64,000 bases of DNA, from positions 184,567,170 to 184,631,169 of the forward strand of contig NC_068910.1 of the NCBI RefSeq assembly GCF_023091745.1. The letters run 5' to 3'. Shown here piece by piece: positions 21,173 through 32,600 of the stretch. A model generated the notes under the pieces. That model saw nothing but the letters and a program-made list of their open reading frames with translations. It was not told the origin of the DNA and searched no databases. Both the position numbers and the translations under genes were made by a program. The DNA comes from Budorcas taxicolor. Lineage: Eukaryota > Chordata > Mammalia > Artiodactyla > Bovidae. The number at the start of each line of letters is the position of its first letter. The first letter of the stretch is position 1.

Positions 21173-21365
21173 ATTGTTGTTTAGTCACTAACTACCCCCA
21201 TGGACTGTAGTCTGCCAGACTCCTCTGTCCATGGAATTCTCCAGTCAAGAATACTGGAGTTAGTTGCCATGCCCTCCTCCAGGGGATCTTCCCAACCCAG
21301 GGAATGAAGCCTCATCTCTTGCATTGGCAGGCAGATTCTTTACCACTGGGCCACCAGGGAAGCCC
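21173..21365 (-). mobile_element. Bov-tA SINE, antisense
   Basis: Reversed Bov-tA with the region around tttagtcactaac damaged (bases missing before the gaccccatgg block). It ends gggccaccagggaagccc. Confidence 0.88.
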
Positions 21366-22177
21366 TTAAATTTAAAATGTATAACTAAACAAAACCTGTG
21401 TTACATTTTTATGTCTATAAATGTGGTTCACAATCCTGGTGGCAGAAGGGAAAGTATATGTTTGAAGGAATCCATGAGAAAGAAATGGACTTCATAAAAT
21501 AAGTAGCTTAGATAATAAAGCTCTTATTCATAAAAGCTCTCCAAGCAGTATTTATTTAAACAATTAGATTGACAGCCTTGAGTATAGAAAATATATACAC
21601 TGAGCAATTTGAGAAAATCTTTCTCACACATTATGTCTATAACATTTGGCAGAAATTACTTCCATTTGGAATATGCATCATTTCCAACTTTTTAAGAGTT
21701 GCAGTAGCTCATTTTCCAAGTGAGAACAAATTATGGTTCAAACTATCTTTTTTTTTTGGTCTTGTTTCATTTTGTTTGTTGTTATGTCATGTTGCAAATG
21801 TATTCACAAAAAGTAGTTCAGGCAGAGCTGTGACCTCATCAATAAATATAGTGAAAGAATAAGTGATCTGGGTTCAGGTCCAAGGAGCTCTGTGACTTCA
21901 GGTGGGTGACTTCAGTTCTCCCAAGAACTCCCGAGCCAACCCAGACCAACCATGAAAGGCTAAGGAGCACAAAGTGCTGTCAAGTGGATGGTAGTTCATG
22001 GGCATATTTTCTAATCCACAGTGACTCTAGGAAGCACTAAACACTATTTGCTAGCTCTGATAGAGTTAACCACGGGTCAAGGGCATGGAGAGTGAAGGGG
22101 TGAAGGAAGAGTCACAGCTGAGCTAGAACATCAAGAGACCCTGACGTGTCATGTTTGTATACCTGAGTAGTAGCAGA
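21366..22177. other. Nothing recognised
   Basis: A 97-codon plus-strand frame (21569-21862) has a hydrophobic centre but no known motif. No repeat family was recognised. Confidence 0.4.
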
Positions 22178-23395
22178 CAAGTGAACTGTGAACTTCCAGA
22201 TGTTCAAGCTAGATTTAGAAAAGGCAGAGGAACCAGAGATCAAATTGCCAACATCCGCTGAATCATCAAAAAGCAAAAGAGTTCCAGAAAAACACCTACT
22301 TCTGCTTTATTGACTATGCCAAAGCCTTTGACTGTGTGGATCACAACAAACTGTGGAAAATTCCTAAAGAGTGGGAATACCAGACCACCCAACCCACCTC
22401 CTAAGAAATCTGTATGCAGGTGAGGAAGCAACAGTTAGAACTAGACATGGAACAACAGATTGATTCTAAATAGGGAAAGGAGTACTTCAAGGATGTATAT
22501 TGTCACCCTGCTTATTTAACTTATATGCAGAGTACATCATGCAAAATGCTGGGCTGGATAAAGCACAAACTGGAACGAAGATTGCCAGGAGAAATATCAA
22601 TAACCTCAGATATGCAGATGACACCACTCTTATGGCAGAAAGTGAAGAGCCTCTTGATGAAAGTGAAATAGGAGAGTGAAAAAGCTGACTTAAAACTCAG
22701 ATTCAGAAAATGAAGATCATGGCATCTGGTCCCATCACTTCATGGGAAATAGATGGGACAACAGTGGAAACAGTGACAGATTTTATTTTTGCGGGCTTCC
22801 AAATCACTGCAGATGGTGACTGCAGCCATGAAAATAAAAGACGCTTGTTCCGTGGAAGAAACACTATGACCAACCTAGACAGCATAATACAAAGCAGAGA
22901 CATTACTTTGTCAACAAAGATCTACCTAGCCAAGGTTATGGTTTTTCCAGTAGTCATGTATGGATGTGAGAGTTGGACTATAAAGAAAGCTGAGCACCGG
23001 AGAACTGATGATTTTGAACTGTGGTGCTGGAGCAAATTCTTGAGAGTCCCTTGGACTGCAAGGAGGTCCAACTAGACAATTCTAACTGAGATCAGTCCTG
23101 AATATTCATTGGAAGGACTGATGCTGAAGCTGAAACTCCAATACTTTTGCCACCTGATTTGAAGTACTGACTCATTTGAAAAGACCCTGATGCTGGGAAA
23201 GATTGAAGGCGGGAGGAGAAGATTACAGAGGGTGAGAGGGTTGGATGGCATCACCAACTCAGTGGACACGAGTTTGAGTAAACTCCGGGAGATGGTGATG
23301 GACAGGGAGACCTGGCATGCTGCAGTCCATGAGGTCCCAAAGAGTCGGACATACCTGAGCAAATGAAACGAACTGAACTGAACTGAACTGAACTG
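22178..23395 (+). mobile_element. BovB LINE, sense, 5'-truncated
   Basis: Sense BovB from gaacttccagatgttcaagc, through the RT palm, to the tail gaactgaactgaactgaact. agcaga at 22172-22177 and 23396-23401 may be the target duplication. The YADD codons are present near 22611-22622. The frame is broken repeatedly; the longest remaining block is 22710-23075 (KIMASGPITSWEIDG to VPWTARRSN), which is the region after the catalytic box. Confidence 0.9.
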
Positions 23396-23401
23396 AGCAG
23401 A

Positions 23402-23964
23402 TCAGCTTTTGGATTCTTCCGAAACAGCATCTCTAACACAGGCCAGACATTGAATGACAGGTAAAGAAGATTCCGGCAGCTCAGCAAGGAAAACAGAGGT
23501 GAAGGCCATCCCTGTGATTGCAGAGGGGAAATGTGCTTCTTTGCTGTAAGAAATATTTCTTTGTTCATTTAGAAAGATGTAGAGGTATTTTTAAAAATAA
23601 GTCATCAGTTTATACAAGCAAGCTTTAGGGAGTATTTATTTAAACAAATTATTTAAACACTCCACCAGCACTTGCTGACTGAAATGGGACTTGAACCTAA
23701 AGTTGCAGGATGTTCTAATATTATGAGAGAGATGTGTTCCTGAAGACCTCACATAATTCAAAGCACACACGAGTTAAAATAAATTTTTCTGTAGGAATAA
23801 ATGTAAAGGTTGTGTTTTTGATATGCATAAATCCCCAGTCAATGTGGCTTGACCTTGTTTTTTTCTCACAGCTATGCCAGGCCTCACATTCTTTTCCTTT
23901 TATATAAAATTATATCTGCCCATTATATGATATATGTGATTCAAAGAGTACTTTATTTTTCAGA
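23402..23964. other. Nothing recognised
   Basis: AT-rich spacer between BovB and an L1 fragment. No gene or repeat was recognised. Confidence 0.4.
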
Positions 23965-24740
23965 TAATAAATGCTGAAGAAAGAATATGGAGAAAAAGGG
24001 ATCCTCCTACATTATGGGTAGGAATGTAAGTTGGCATAGCCACTATGGAGAACAGTATGGAGATTCTTTAACAAACTAAAAATACAGCTATCAAAAGATC
24101 CTATGAGCCAACTCTTGGGCATATAGCTGGAGAAAAACATAATTTGAAAGTTTCATTATTTCACTGTGAATATTATTTTACTATTATTCATACCAATGTT
24201 CATGTAGCCAGACCAACAGTAGCCAAGACATGGAAGCAACCTAAATGTAAGTTGACAGATGAATGGATAAAGAAAATGTGGTACCTATATACAATGGAAT
24301 ATTACTCTGCTATAACAGAGAATAAAATAATGCCATTTGCAGCAACATGAATGGACCTAGAGGTTATCATACTAAATGAAAGAGAAAGACAAATATCAAA
24401 TGATACCACTTTTGCAGAATCTGAAAAAATGATAGAAATGAACTTATTTACAAAGCAGAAATAAGCCCACAGACTTAGAAAACAACTTATGGTTACCAAA
24501 GGGAAAAGTGGGAGAGGGATAAATTGGGAGTTTGGGATTAACATATACACACTGCTATATATAATATAATGTAAATAAGCAAGAAGGACATACTGTATAG
24601 GACTGGGAACTATACTCAATATCTTATCATAACTTATAATGGAAGAAAATGTAAAAATATATATCATGTATAACTGAATCACTTTACTGTACCCCTGAAA
24701 CCAACTCAACATTGTAAATTAACTATATTTCAAGAACAAA
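23965..24740 (+). mobile_element. L1 ORF2 end and 3' UTR (L1MA-like)
   Basis: Holds ttatgggtaggaatgtaagt, ccactatggagaacagtatg, agccaagacatggaagcaac, the coding remnant WIKKMWYLYTMEYYSAI near 24270-24320, and the 3' UTR to ctgaaaccaactcaacattg. It is diverged, with the frame largely lost. Confidence 0.88.
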
Positions 24741-25930
24741 ATTTAAAGTACCTTATTTTCCTCAACATTTTTTCTAAAACCACTCCAAGAATCCTTTTCT
24801 AAATTAATAGGACAGGATATTTTGGAGAGTCTAGCTCTTTTTCAAAGTATTTTTATCACATCTAAATATCTTTCCAAAGTTTTTCATATTTTCAGCAAGA
24901 GTGTTATCACAGGTTAAGGAGAACTTGAGCAACATTGTTATAGTATTAAAAATAAATTTTAATATTGATAATTCAAAAGTTATTACTACAATCATTATCA
25001 AAATTCCTCAGAAAAGTTCTGATATGTGTAGAGCATGACCAATGATGCTGCTTATTTTATCTTTCAATTTGTATGAAAGTGATGCTGTTTCATCACAATA
25101 GCATGAATACAATTATTAACTCCACCTTTAAAAATAATACAACTTTAGACTGTTTTCCAAATTTGGTATATGAAATGAAACTAATATTTTTCTCACACTT
25201 TTTGCAATATACTTGTCTTAAAATACACATCAAATGACCTATACCAGAAAAATCATTCACTGACAGAGACTATGTGACAGGTACTATTTGAGTAATCTTT
25301 GTCCTTGATTGTTCCCATTTTAGAGAGAAGATAACTGGAAAGGCCCAATCTATTGGATCTTTTTCTTAGGATTAGATTCCTCTATTCTGACATTATTTCT
25401 GAATTTAGCACATTTTGTGAAGGGTTTGATGGTGCTAAAAGGACTGATATTCACGTGGTATCAGATCAAGCTAGATTGTAGGGGAATGAGAAAAGGTATG
25501 TGGTGAGGACCAGTAACAGTCACCGTCTGGATGGAACTATTTGGCATCAAAAGTTAGAAGCAGAAAACAACAATGATTACAGGACAACTGGGGTCAGGTG
25601 GAAGCTTTTATACTTTAGGGTGGATAGAGATCTGTACATTAATAGGCATAGTCCTTTACAAAAAGTAGGAAACATTTAGAAGGGATTTCTCTCATGTTAA
25701 CAGAGAGAGAAATCTCAAGACTCTAAATAGCTAAACAGATTCAACTATAAAGAAAATTGTGAATTAGGCATAGTTTTTTTTTTGTCTTTTCCCAAATGTT
25801 TTCATTCCCTTATTCTTCTTCTAGGATTATCTTTCTAATAAAAATAACAATAAACATTATAATAGCTGCACATATTAAAATAAGTAAATTTAATACATAT
25901 AAAACTTTAAGCAAAATGCAAGAGCTTTTG
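24741..25930. other. Nothing firmly recognised
   Basis: AT-rich. A stretch near 25255-25350 faintly recalls MIR but I would not assign it. No gene seen. Confidence 0.4.
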
Positions 25931-26127
25931 TGAAAGTGTGAAAATGTTAGTCACTCAGTCATATCCAACTCTTTGTGACCCCATGGACCATAGCCTGCCA
26001 GGCTCCTCTGTCCATGAAATTCTCCAGGTAAGAACACTGCAGTGGGTAGCCATTCCTTTCTCCAGGGGATCTTCCCAACCCAGGGATTGAACCCATGTCT
26101 CCTGCATCTGAGCCACCAGGGAAGCCC
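25931..26127 (-). mobile_element. Bov-tA SINE, antisense
   Basis: Reversed Bov-tA from tgaaagtgtgaaaatgttag to ctgagccaccagggaagccc. About 20 bases of the head region after ctcctgcat are missing. It is inserted at the edge of a MIR. Confidence 0.9.
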
Positions 26128-26272
26128 AAGTACTTTACATATATTAGCTCATTATTTTTCACAACACCTAAAATAGGATACTGTCATAATCCCCATTTTA
26201 TAGATGAGGAAACCATGGCACAAACGGATCAAGTAACTTCCCCAAATTATCCACTAGCAAAAATACTTATCT
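26128..26272 (-). mobile_element. MIR SINE, antisense
   Basis: Reversed MIR core, well preserved: tttacatatattagctcatt, aatccccattttatagatga, ggaaaccatggcacaaacgg, caagtaacttccccaaatta. Confidence 0.85.
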
Positions 26273-26549
26273 TTCCTCTTCAGAACCCTTACTCTCGTTA
26301 GGACCCTCTCTGTTCTCTCCTTTCACATCTCTTTTATCCTTATCAAAATTTATGTATCCTGTGTCCCCAAGGATGTAACTAGCTGTCTAATTAATTAGCT
26401 AGGTAGATTCATGCTAAATAATTTAGCTTAATAGGTTCTATTTCTAAGATAATATGGTTGTAATAATTCAAGGGGAAAATAAGTAAATAGCTGCAGTTTT
26501 TCCTAACAGAAATTACCACCTAACAGAAGTAAAAATCATTTTACATACC

Positions 26550-26676
26550 TCAAGATGGAGGGGACATATGTATACCTATGGTTTACACATGTGTACCTCA
26601 AGTTGAGGTTTGACAGAAAACAACAAAATTCTGTAAAGCAATTATCCTTCAATTAAAAAATAAATAAATTTAAAAA
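26550..26676 (+). mobile_element. Bovine-type L1 tail, 5'-truncated
   Basis: Contains ggaggggacatatgtatacc, gtttgacagaaaacaacaaa, attctgtaaagcaattatcc and an A-rich end. Only the last part of the 3' UTR is present. Confidence 0.8.
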
Positions 26677-26777
26677 ACGTTTAAAGTGTCTAACACAAAT
26701 ACTGGGTTACAGAAATAGAACACAATTTGTTTTAGATTTTTTTAGCTTAAAAAAATAAAGACCGATAAATCGACAAC

Positions 26778-26992
26778 AGGTGTTGTCTCTGTGCGTGCAC
26801 AGACATGTGGTCATGCCCAACTCTTTTGTGACCCTATGGTTTGTAGCTCGCCAGGCTCCTCGGTCTGTGGGATTTTCCAGGCAAGAATACTGGAGTAGGT
26901 TGCCATTTCCTCCTCCAGGGATCAAATCTGAGTCTCTCATGTCTCCTGCATCGGCAGGCAGATTCTTTAACACTGAGCCACCTAAGAAGCCC
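26778..26992 (-). mobile_element. Bov-tA SINE, antisense
   Basis: Reversed Bov-tA with a changed 3' arm (gtgcgtgcacagacatgtgg) and the head actgagccacctaagaagcc. Confidence 0.88.
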
Positions 26993-27429
26993 TCTAAACA
27001 AATTCTACTAACAGGTATTATAATAATGCATTTAAAAATAAAAATTTAACCTAACATTTAAGTTAAATATCATCTCCATGTCATGATGATTTAAGAAAAT
27101 AAAGGGAAGATGAAGAGTACAGATCAATAAAGGCAAAAGTGTTAGGCACAGGAAGAAGAAAATAGATGGATTCTAACAGCTCATCCTCTAGCCTACTATC
27201 CTTCCTTCAAGGCCCCAGATCCCTCATGATAGGCTCAAGTGTTCATGAGTTAAATCTCTTCACTTCCAGCTCTTCTCCAGCATATTACCTGCCTTCATCC
27301 CATGGTAAGACTTTCAAGAGCAAAGACAATTTGCCTTGAAAGGATAAAGGAATCAGAGGACCAGATCTAAGTCTGAAGCTCAGACTTTCTTAGGCTGGTA
27401 GACATGCTTGTCCTCCCGGGGTAAGCAAA

Positions 27430-27925
27430 ATAATGCCCTTCTCCCTCAAAGATGTCTATGTCATAACCCTTAGAATTTACGAATATATTAGGGTACATGG
27501 CACATGAGAATTAAGATTGTAAGTGGAATTGCTTGCTAATCAGATGACCTTAAAATAGGAAGATTATCCTGGATTATCCAGGTGGAGGCAATATAATTAC
27601 AAGGGTCTTTAAAAGTAGAAGAGTAAATCAGAAAATAGACCCAGAGGGATGGCAGTATGAGAAGGACTCGGCTGATATTGCTGGTTTTGAAGATGGAGGG
27701 AAAGGTCATGAGATAAAGAATGTGTGTGGTCTCTAGGAGCTGGGAAAGGCAAGGAGATGGATTTCCCTCTAAAGCCTCCAGGAAAGAATGCAGCTCTGCT
27801 GACACCTTGATTCTAAGCCAATGGCAATGAACTTCTGAACTACAGAACTGTAAAATAACAAATCTGTATTCTTTTAAGTCACTATGTCTGTGGTAATTTG
27901 TTACAGCGGCCATAGAAAACTAATA
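27430..27925 (+). mobile_element. MLT1-like MaLR LTR, sense
   Basis: Landmarks run in MLT1 order: aagatgtctatgtcataacc, gattatcctggattatccag, atggcagtatgagaaggact, cttgattctaagccaatggc, gtctgtggtaatttgttaca, gaaaactaataaac. The right edge is typical of the LTR end. No internal retroviral sequence was seen. Confidence 0.78.
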
Positions 27926-28650
27926 AACTCCCAAAGTCTCAATTTTTTTTCTTCTATAAAGTGAAGATACAGAAAATAATTTGTAATCTCATAGAATTAC
28001 TGTGGAGACAAAAAGACTGTGAATGTGAAGAGAGCATTGTAAATTAGAAACACCATGAAATTTTTAGATATTATAACTCTTAGCAGTATTGGTCCCTTTT
28101 GCGCTCAAACTTTCTTTAAAGAATATTCGATTAAATTGATTGCACTCTTAACTGTATATTTGGCATTAACTCTGCCATCCTATACTTTATTAACTCATAA
28201 GCTGATATTTTTGATATATAACTTGAGTTTGAGAATAAAGCATAAACTACAGCACTATGAGCAAAAACTCATATATTTTACTGATAAATATGCCAAACTA
28301 CTTCATGTTTTGAGCTGGACAAAACAGTCCTACATGTGATTTAATAAAAATTATCATCCATCATTTACAAAGTTAGAAAGCAGAAAATTCAGAAGTCAAT
28401 GAAAATATTCAGATTCTTCAAAACCAAAGTTTTTAATAAGAGTTATTAATGATAACTTTAAACTTTGTTTTTTACAGGCAAATACAAACTTAGGCTTGTG
28501 GAAAAAATTTTATTTTCATTATTGTACCTGATCCTGGTACCAGCCCTATAAAGAAAGAATGGCAAATATTTTTAGTTATGGAAATACTAAGACAAGAGGC
28601 AAATGAAAGATCAATACATCTCTATAAATGCTAGTTATTTTTATCTACTA
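27926..28650. other. No recognised feature; one 94-codon AT-rich frame
   Basis: A plus-strand frame at 28055-28339 encodes a hydrophobic 94-residue product (IKLIALLTVYLALTLP inside). It matches nothing I know and has no flanking exon signals. In sequence this AT-rich, Leu/Ile/Tyr codons make such frames common, so chance is the best explanation. Confidence 0.4.
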
Positions 28651-28886
28651 GTGGTCCTCCAAGTATGATCCGGGCACCTTGGTGTCCCTGCCGCCCTTTA
28701 AAGGGGTCTGCAAGGTCAAAACTGTTTTCATAACAATATTGTTTCACAGCAATATTACTTAATTTTTTAAGCTCATTCTCTTGTAAGTACACAGTTTCCA
28801 TTTCTAAAACAGTGCATACTGAAAGATAATAAACAAAAGTTCTTTGGAGTCCTTAATAAATTTTAAGAGTAAAAAAGTGGTTATGA
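28651..28886 (+). mobile_element. hAT-type MER remnant
   Basis: gtggtcctccaagtatgatc, ggggtctgcaaggtcaaaac and ttctttggagtccttaataa near 28839 are in the order of a mammalian hAT-Charlie non-autonomous element. The right terminal repeat is lost. The subfamily was not assigned. Confidence 0.6.
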
Positions 28887-29572
28887 GTTACCTAGGTCAA
28901 TTCTCTAAGAAAACTGTTGAAGATAAAGAGGTAGGGAAATGTGATAGCTAGAAATACATTCTAATCCAAAGGACCTAGGAAAGATAAATACAGTTGAAAG
29001 ATTCATTGACATTTTTCTTTAAGGCTAGAGTATCATGAGATACATTTCTTATGTGCAGAAATGAGGTGGGTGTGGGGGAGTAGCAGTTTACTCAACAGCA
29101 CCCTCATGGATCCAAAGATATAATACAAACTTTCCAAAAGTGTCTAATCTACTCCAGGGGAGCAGTTCACACCTCATTATGGCCCCACCATTGCAAATAA
29201 ATGCACAATAATGACAACAACAGTAATATTGCAAAAATATGCCATGGTAACAAAAAAAAACCAACAACAAATTTGTACAAAGAACTATTTCCAACCATAG
29301 AGCAACCTTTGCTAATTACTATTATCTCACTTTAACTATGTAATCTAGCTACTGGAATCTTTGTAAAAATTATTTTTGACTCATTCACTGATCATGACAG
29401 AATGAATCATCTTTGATGTATTCTCCTTTGATTTCACTGTAATTCTCTGTCTCTTGTCAGTGAGGGGGCCCTATTGATTTATGAAATATCTCACAGCTGT
29501 CAATTCCTCTTTATTTTCAGTCCAGATCTCCCTGACAGGCTACTTCAACATATGCTTTCCAGTTTCATATAA
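28887..29572. other. Nothing recognised
   Basis: No gene or repeat was recognised; AT-rich. Confidence 0.4.
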
Positions 29573-29623
29573 ATAGGTAAAAAGGTTTCAGTTGTTCTTA
29601 TTTTCATTAATTTAATTAAACTT
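29573..29623 (+). repeat. 51-bp direct duplication, copy A
   Basis: This block (aaggtttcagttgttcttat and ttcattaatttaattaaact) recurs at 30528-30579 with about four differences. It forms a pair with the inverted duplication described at 29869 and 31189. Confidence 0.85.
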
Positions 29624-29630
29624 ATTATCT

Positions 29631-29850
29631 GGGGCTTCCCTTGTAGCTCAGTCAGTGAAGAGTCTGCCTGCAATGCACGAGACCTGGGTTCGATTCCTGG
29701 GTCAGGAAGCTCCCCTGGAGAAGGAAACAGCAATCCACTCTAGTATTCTTGCCTGGAGAATCCCATGGACAGAGGAGCCTGGCAGGCTACATCTATGGGG
29801 TCCCAAGAGTCAGAACGACTGAGCAACTAAGCACATCATCACATCATCAT
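29631..29850 (+). mobile_element. Bov-tA SINE, sense, good Pol III promoter
   Basis: Starts gggcttcccttgtagctcag and ends gactgagcaactaagcac plus (atc)n. The tRNA-derived head keeps an A box-like tagctcagtcagtg and a perfect B box ggttcgattcc (29688-29698). The body is the usual BovB-related part. It is not a tRNA gene. Confidence 0.92.
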
Positions 29851-29868
29851 AAGCACTCCCTGACATAT

Positions 29869-30038
29869 GGTCACTTCATTTTGAACTTAGAATAAAATTC
29901 AAATCCCTTACCATGAGCTGCAAAGCCTGCATGATTTACTCTTACCCTCCAGTCTTTTATAAGGATTCCTCTGCTTCACCATGCTCCAGCCATGTCTTCC
30001 TAATGGTCTTCATTTTTTCTGGAAATAATAGGGGGTTA
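29869..30038 (+). repeat. Inverted 170-bp duplication, left arm
   Basis: The reverse complement of this block is found at 31189-31358 with roughly 90% identity by eye (170 bases each). Shared landmarks are ggtcacttcattttgaactt, ttactcttaccctccagtct and ctggaaataatagggggtta. The sequence is part of an L2-type element, but two independent L2 copies would be far more diverged than this. Confidence 0.85.
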
Positions 30039-30047
30039 TAGGTTAAA

Positions 30048-30527
30048 CTTATATGCAGAGTACATCAAGGTCCGTCTAGTCAAAGCTATGGTTTTTCCAG
30101 TGGTCATGTGTGGATGTGAGAGTTGGACTGTGAAGAAAGCTGAGCGCCGAAGAATTGGTGGTTTTGAACTGTGGTGTTGGAGAAGACTCTTGAGAGTCCC
30201 TTGGACTGCTAGGAGGTCCAACCAGTCCATCCTACAGGAGATCAGTCCTGGGTGTTCATTGGAAGGACTGATGCTAAAGCTGAAACTCCAATACTTTGGC
30301 CACCTCCTGCGAAGAGTTAACTCATTGGAAAACAACCTGATGCTCGGAGGGATTGGGGGCAGGAGGGGAAGGGGACGACAGAGGATGAGGTGGGTGGATG
30401 GCATCACCGACTTGATGGACATGAGGTTGAGTGAACTCCGGGAGTTGGTGATGGACAGGGAGCCTGGCGTGCTGCGATTCATGGGGTTGAAAAGAGTTGG
30501 ACACGACTGAGCAACTGAACTTAACTG
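30048..30527 (+). mobile_element. BovB LINE, sense, internally deleted
   Basis: The first bases (ttatatgcagagtacatca) belong to the RT palm, then the sequence jumps to aaggtccgtctagtcaaagc several hundred bases further on in BovB and continues to the 3' end. The target duplication ataggttaaa stands at 30038-30047 and 30528-30537. The frame at 30088-30510 encodes the C-terminal region (FPVVMCGCESWTVKKAERR). Confidence 0.88.
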
Positions 30528-30579
30528 ATAGGTTAAAAGGTTTCAACTGTTCCTATTTTCATTAATTTAATTAAACTTC
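30528..30579 (+). repeat. 51-bp direct duplication, copy A'
   Basis: Second copy of 29573-29623; its first 10 bases double as the target duplication of the BovB insertion. The short gttcagttcagtt at 30582-30594 that follows resembles a stray BovB tail. Confidence 0.8.
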
Positions 30580-30639
30580 TGTTCAGTTCAGTTAATTAAA
30601 CTTAATCTACCTATTACATTCCAGAAAGACTTAAAATTT

Positions 30640-31188
30640 ATTTTTTAGGCTCTGGAGACATGTTGAGGAACAAGAGAAACAAAAGCCTCTACTTTCACCG
30701 AGTTTATATACTGGTGTGTCCTCTGTCACTCAGCCATGCCCTACTCTGTGACTCCATAAACTGTAGCCCACCAGGCTCTTCTATCCATGGAATCCTCCAG
30801 GCAAGAATACTGGAGTGGGTTGCCATTTCCTTCTCCAAGGGATCTTCCTGACCCAGGGATTGAACCTGTGTCTTCTGCATTGGCAAGCGAGTTCTTTACC
30901 ACTGAGCCACCAGGGAAGCCTTTATATACTGGTACAGAAAGACAGATAATAAAGAGCTAAACAAATACACAAAACATCTTCACATGATGATTAACAACTA
31001 GAAAGAAGATTCAGCTGGGTAATGTTACAGAGAATGATGGAGGTGATGTTTAGATAAGACGGTCAGGAAGTTCCTCCACAGGGATTTGACTTTTAGGTGA
31101 CTCCTGAGTGAGAAGGAGAAAGCTATGTGAAGATGAGTAAAAAATATTATGACTCGGAGTATATCAAAAACTAGATAACTAGATCCCG
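30640..31188 (-). mobile_element. L2-type element, antisense, split by SINE
   Basis: aggctctggagacatgttga, aaagacagataataaagagc, gagaatgatggaggtgatgt and tgactcctgagtgagaagga follow the order of reversed L2 sequence, which continues in the right inverted arm at 31189-31358. A Bov-tA interrupts it. Confidence 0.6.
30716..30920 (-). mobile_element. Bov-tA SINE, antisense, nested in L2
   Basis: Reversed Bov-tA ending actgagccaccagggaagcc. The 13-base target duplication tttatatactggt is perfect at 30703-30715 and 30921-30933. Confidence 0.93.
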
Positions 31189-31358
31189 TAACCCCCTATT
31201 ATTTCCAGAAATAACTGGAGACCATAAGGAAGACGTGGCCAGAGCATGGTGAAGCAGAGAAGTTCTTATAAAAGACTGGAGGGTAAGAGTAAGTCGTGCA
31301 GGATTTGCAGGTCATGGTGAGGAGTTTAAATTTATTCTAAGTTCAAAATGAAGTGACC
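31189..31358 (-). repeat. Inverted 170-bp duplication, right arm
   Basis: Reverse complement of 29869-30038. Because the flanking L2-type sequence runs on continuously from 30640 through this arm, this is probably the original copy and the left arm the derived one. Confidence 0.85.
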
Positions 31359-31935
31359 AACATGTTTTGAGCATGTGTTTTGTGCAGAAAGAAATTTAGG
31401 GGCCCAAGAGTGGAAACAGGGAGAGGAATTAGAACTCTAATAGTACAGGCAAAAGAAGACAGTAAATTGGATAAGGTAGTAGCTGGAAAGGCAGATGATT
31501 CGGGAAGTAGTTGGGAAGCAGGGTCTCCCTGTCTCCCTGATGAGTTGTGTGTAAGAAGTGAGTAAAATGGAAGAATTGGGCATGGCTCCTACGGTTTCCA
31601 GAAACAGGTCCTACACTCTGGTTAGCATCCAAGGCAAGGGCCCCGTTTCCACATACCCCAAGATTCTGTCTCTCTACTACAAAACCTCAGCTGCAGTAAA
31701 GCATATTTCATCTTTATTCTTTTCACACACAAAGCTCATTCTCACCTTTGCCCATGTTTTCAGTCATCAATTTCTCTCATGGTGATCATTACAGCCAGCA
31801 TTCATATCTGTGGCTCCTATTTAAAATTCCATCTTTTACTATCTGTTGCTTCATATGAGTATTGGTCCCCAGGTATAGAGCAAGTGACATTTTAGTAAGC
31901 ACCATACCTTAAATTTTTTCAAAATCACCACACTG
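31359..31935. other. Nothing recognised
   Basis: Short frames at 31380-31565 and 31558-31785 carry no known motif. The left part may be more L2-type sequence. Confidence 0.4.
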
Positions 31936-32290
31936 AGACTTCCCTGGTGGTTCAGTGGTTAAGAATCTGCCTTCCAAAGCAGGGGACACAGGTTCGACTC
32001 CTGGTCGGGGAGCTATGATCTCACATTCCACGGGGCAACTAAGCCCATGCCCCACACGTGTGTGCTAAGTTTCTTCAGTCATGTTCGACTTCTTTGTAGC
32101 CCGCCAGGCTCCTCTGTCCATGGAGTTTTCCAGGCAAGAATACTGGAGTGGACTGTCATGCCCTTCTCCAGGGGATCTTCTGGACCCAGAGACAGAACCC
32201 CAGCCAATGCACCTCAACTAGGGAAACCTGCGCACAGCAAGGAAGAGCCCTTGAGCTTAAATAAAGACCCAGCCCTGCCAAAAATTTTTT
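31936..32290 (+). mobile_element. CHR-type tRNA SINE with nested Bov-tA
   Basis: Head gacttccctggtggttcagt, B box ggttcgactcc, then tggtcggggagctatgatct, and after an insertion ctgcgcacagcaaggaagag to the A-rich end. CHR-2/Bov2-type SINEs belong to ruminants, hippos and whales. Confidence 0.82.
32057..32203 (-). mobile_element. Bov-tA fragment nested in CHR SINE
   Basis: Reversed partial Bov-tA (gtgctaagtttcttcagtca to cagggga tcttctggaccc). The tRNA head is missing. Confidence 0.8.
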
Positions 32291-32444
32291 AAATTCTAAA
32301 AGTAAAAAATTTTTAAAAAGAACACCTAGTCACATTTGAGAAATAAAGACTTAATTAATAATAAATGTTATTAAATATAAAATTCTGTTCCCTCTAATGT
32401 TAGACCATGTAGTCTTTGACACAGCTATCTTTGTACTCCTTCCT

Positions 32445-32600
32445 GTGAATCAGGCTTCAGCTCAAATGCTACTTTCAGAAATGTCTTTTCTTGCCACCCA
32501 ACTGTAAGTACCCACCACCCAGGACCACTCGTCACTTTATCATGTTTCCTTGACATGTTATACTTCACAGCATTTATCTCTCATCTGGTGCTATTGTATG
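32445..32600 (+). mobile_element. L2 remnant, sense
   Basis: gcttcagctcaaatgctact, ctttcagaaatgtcttttct and cagcatttatctctcatctg follow the L2 3' region order. It is diverged. Confidence 0.55.

Noticed and set aside
28055..28339. 94-codon hydrophobic frame as a small membrane protein
   Set aside because: Sequence is very AT-rich, no homology is recognised, and there is no promoter, exon or conservation evidence.
29640..29710. tRNA-like sequence with A and B boxes
   Set aside because: It is the tRNA-derived head of a Bov-tA SINE; the 3' half continues into SINE body and no acceptor stem closes.
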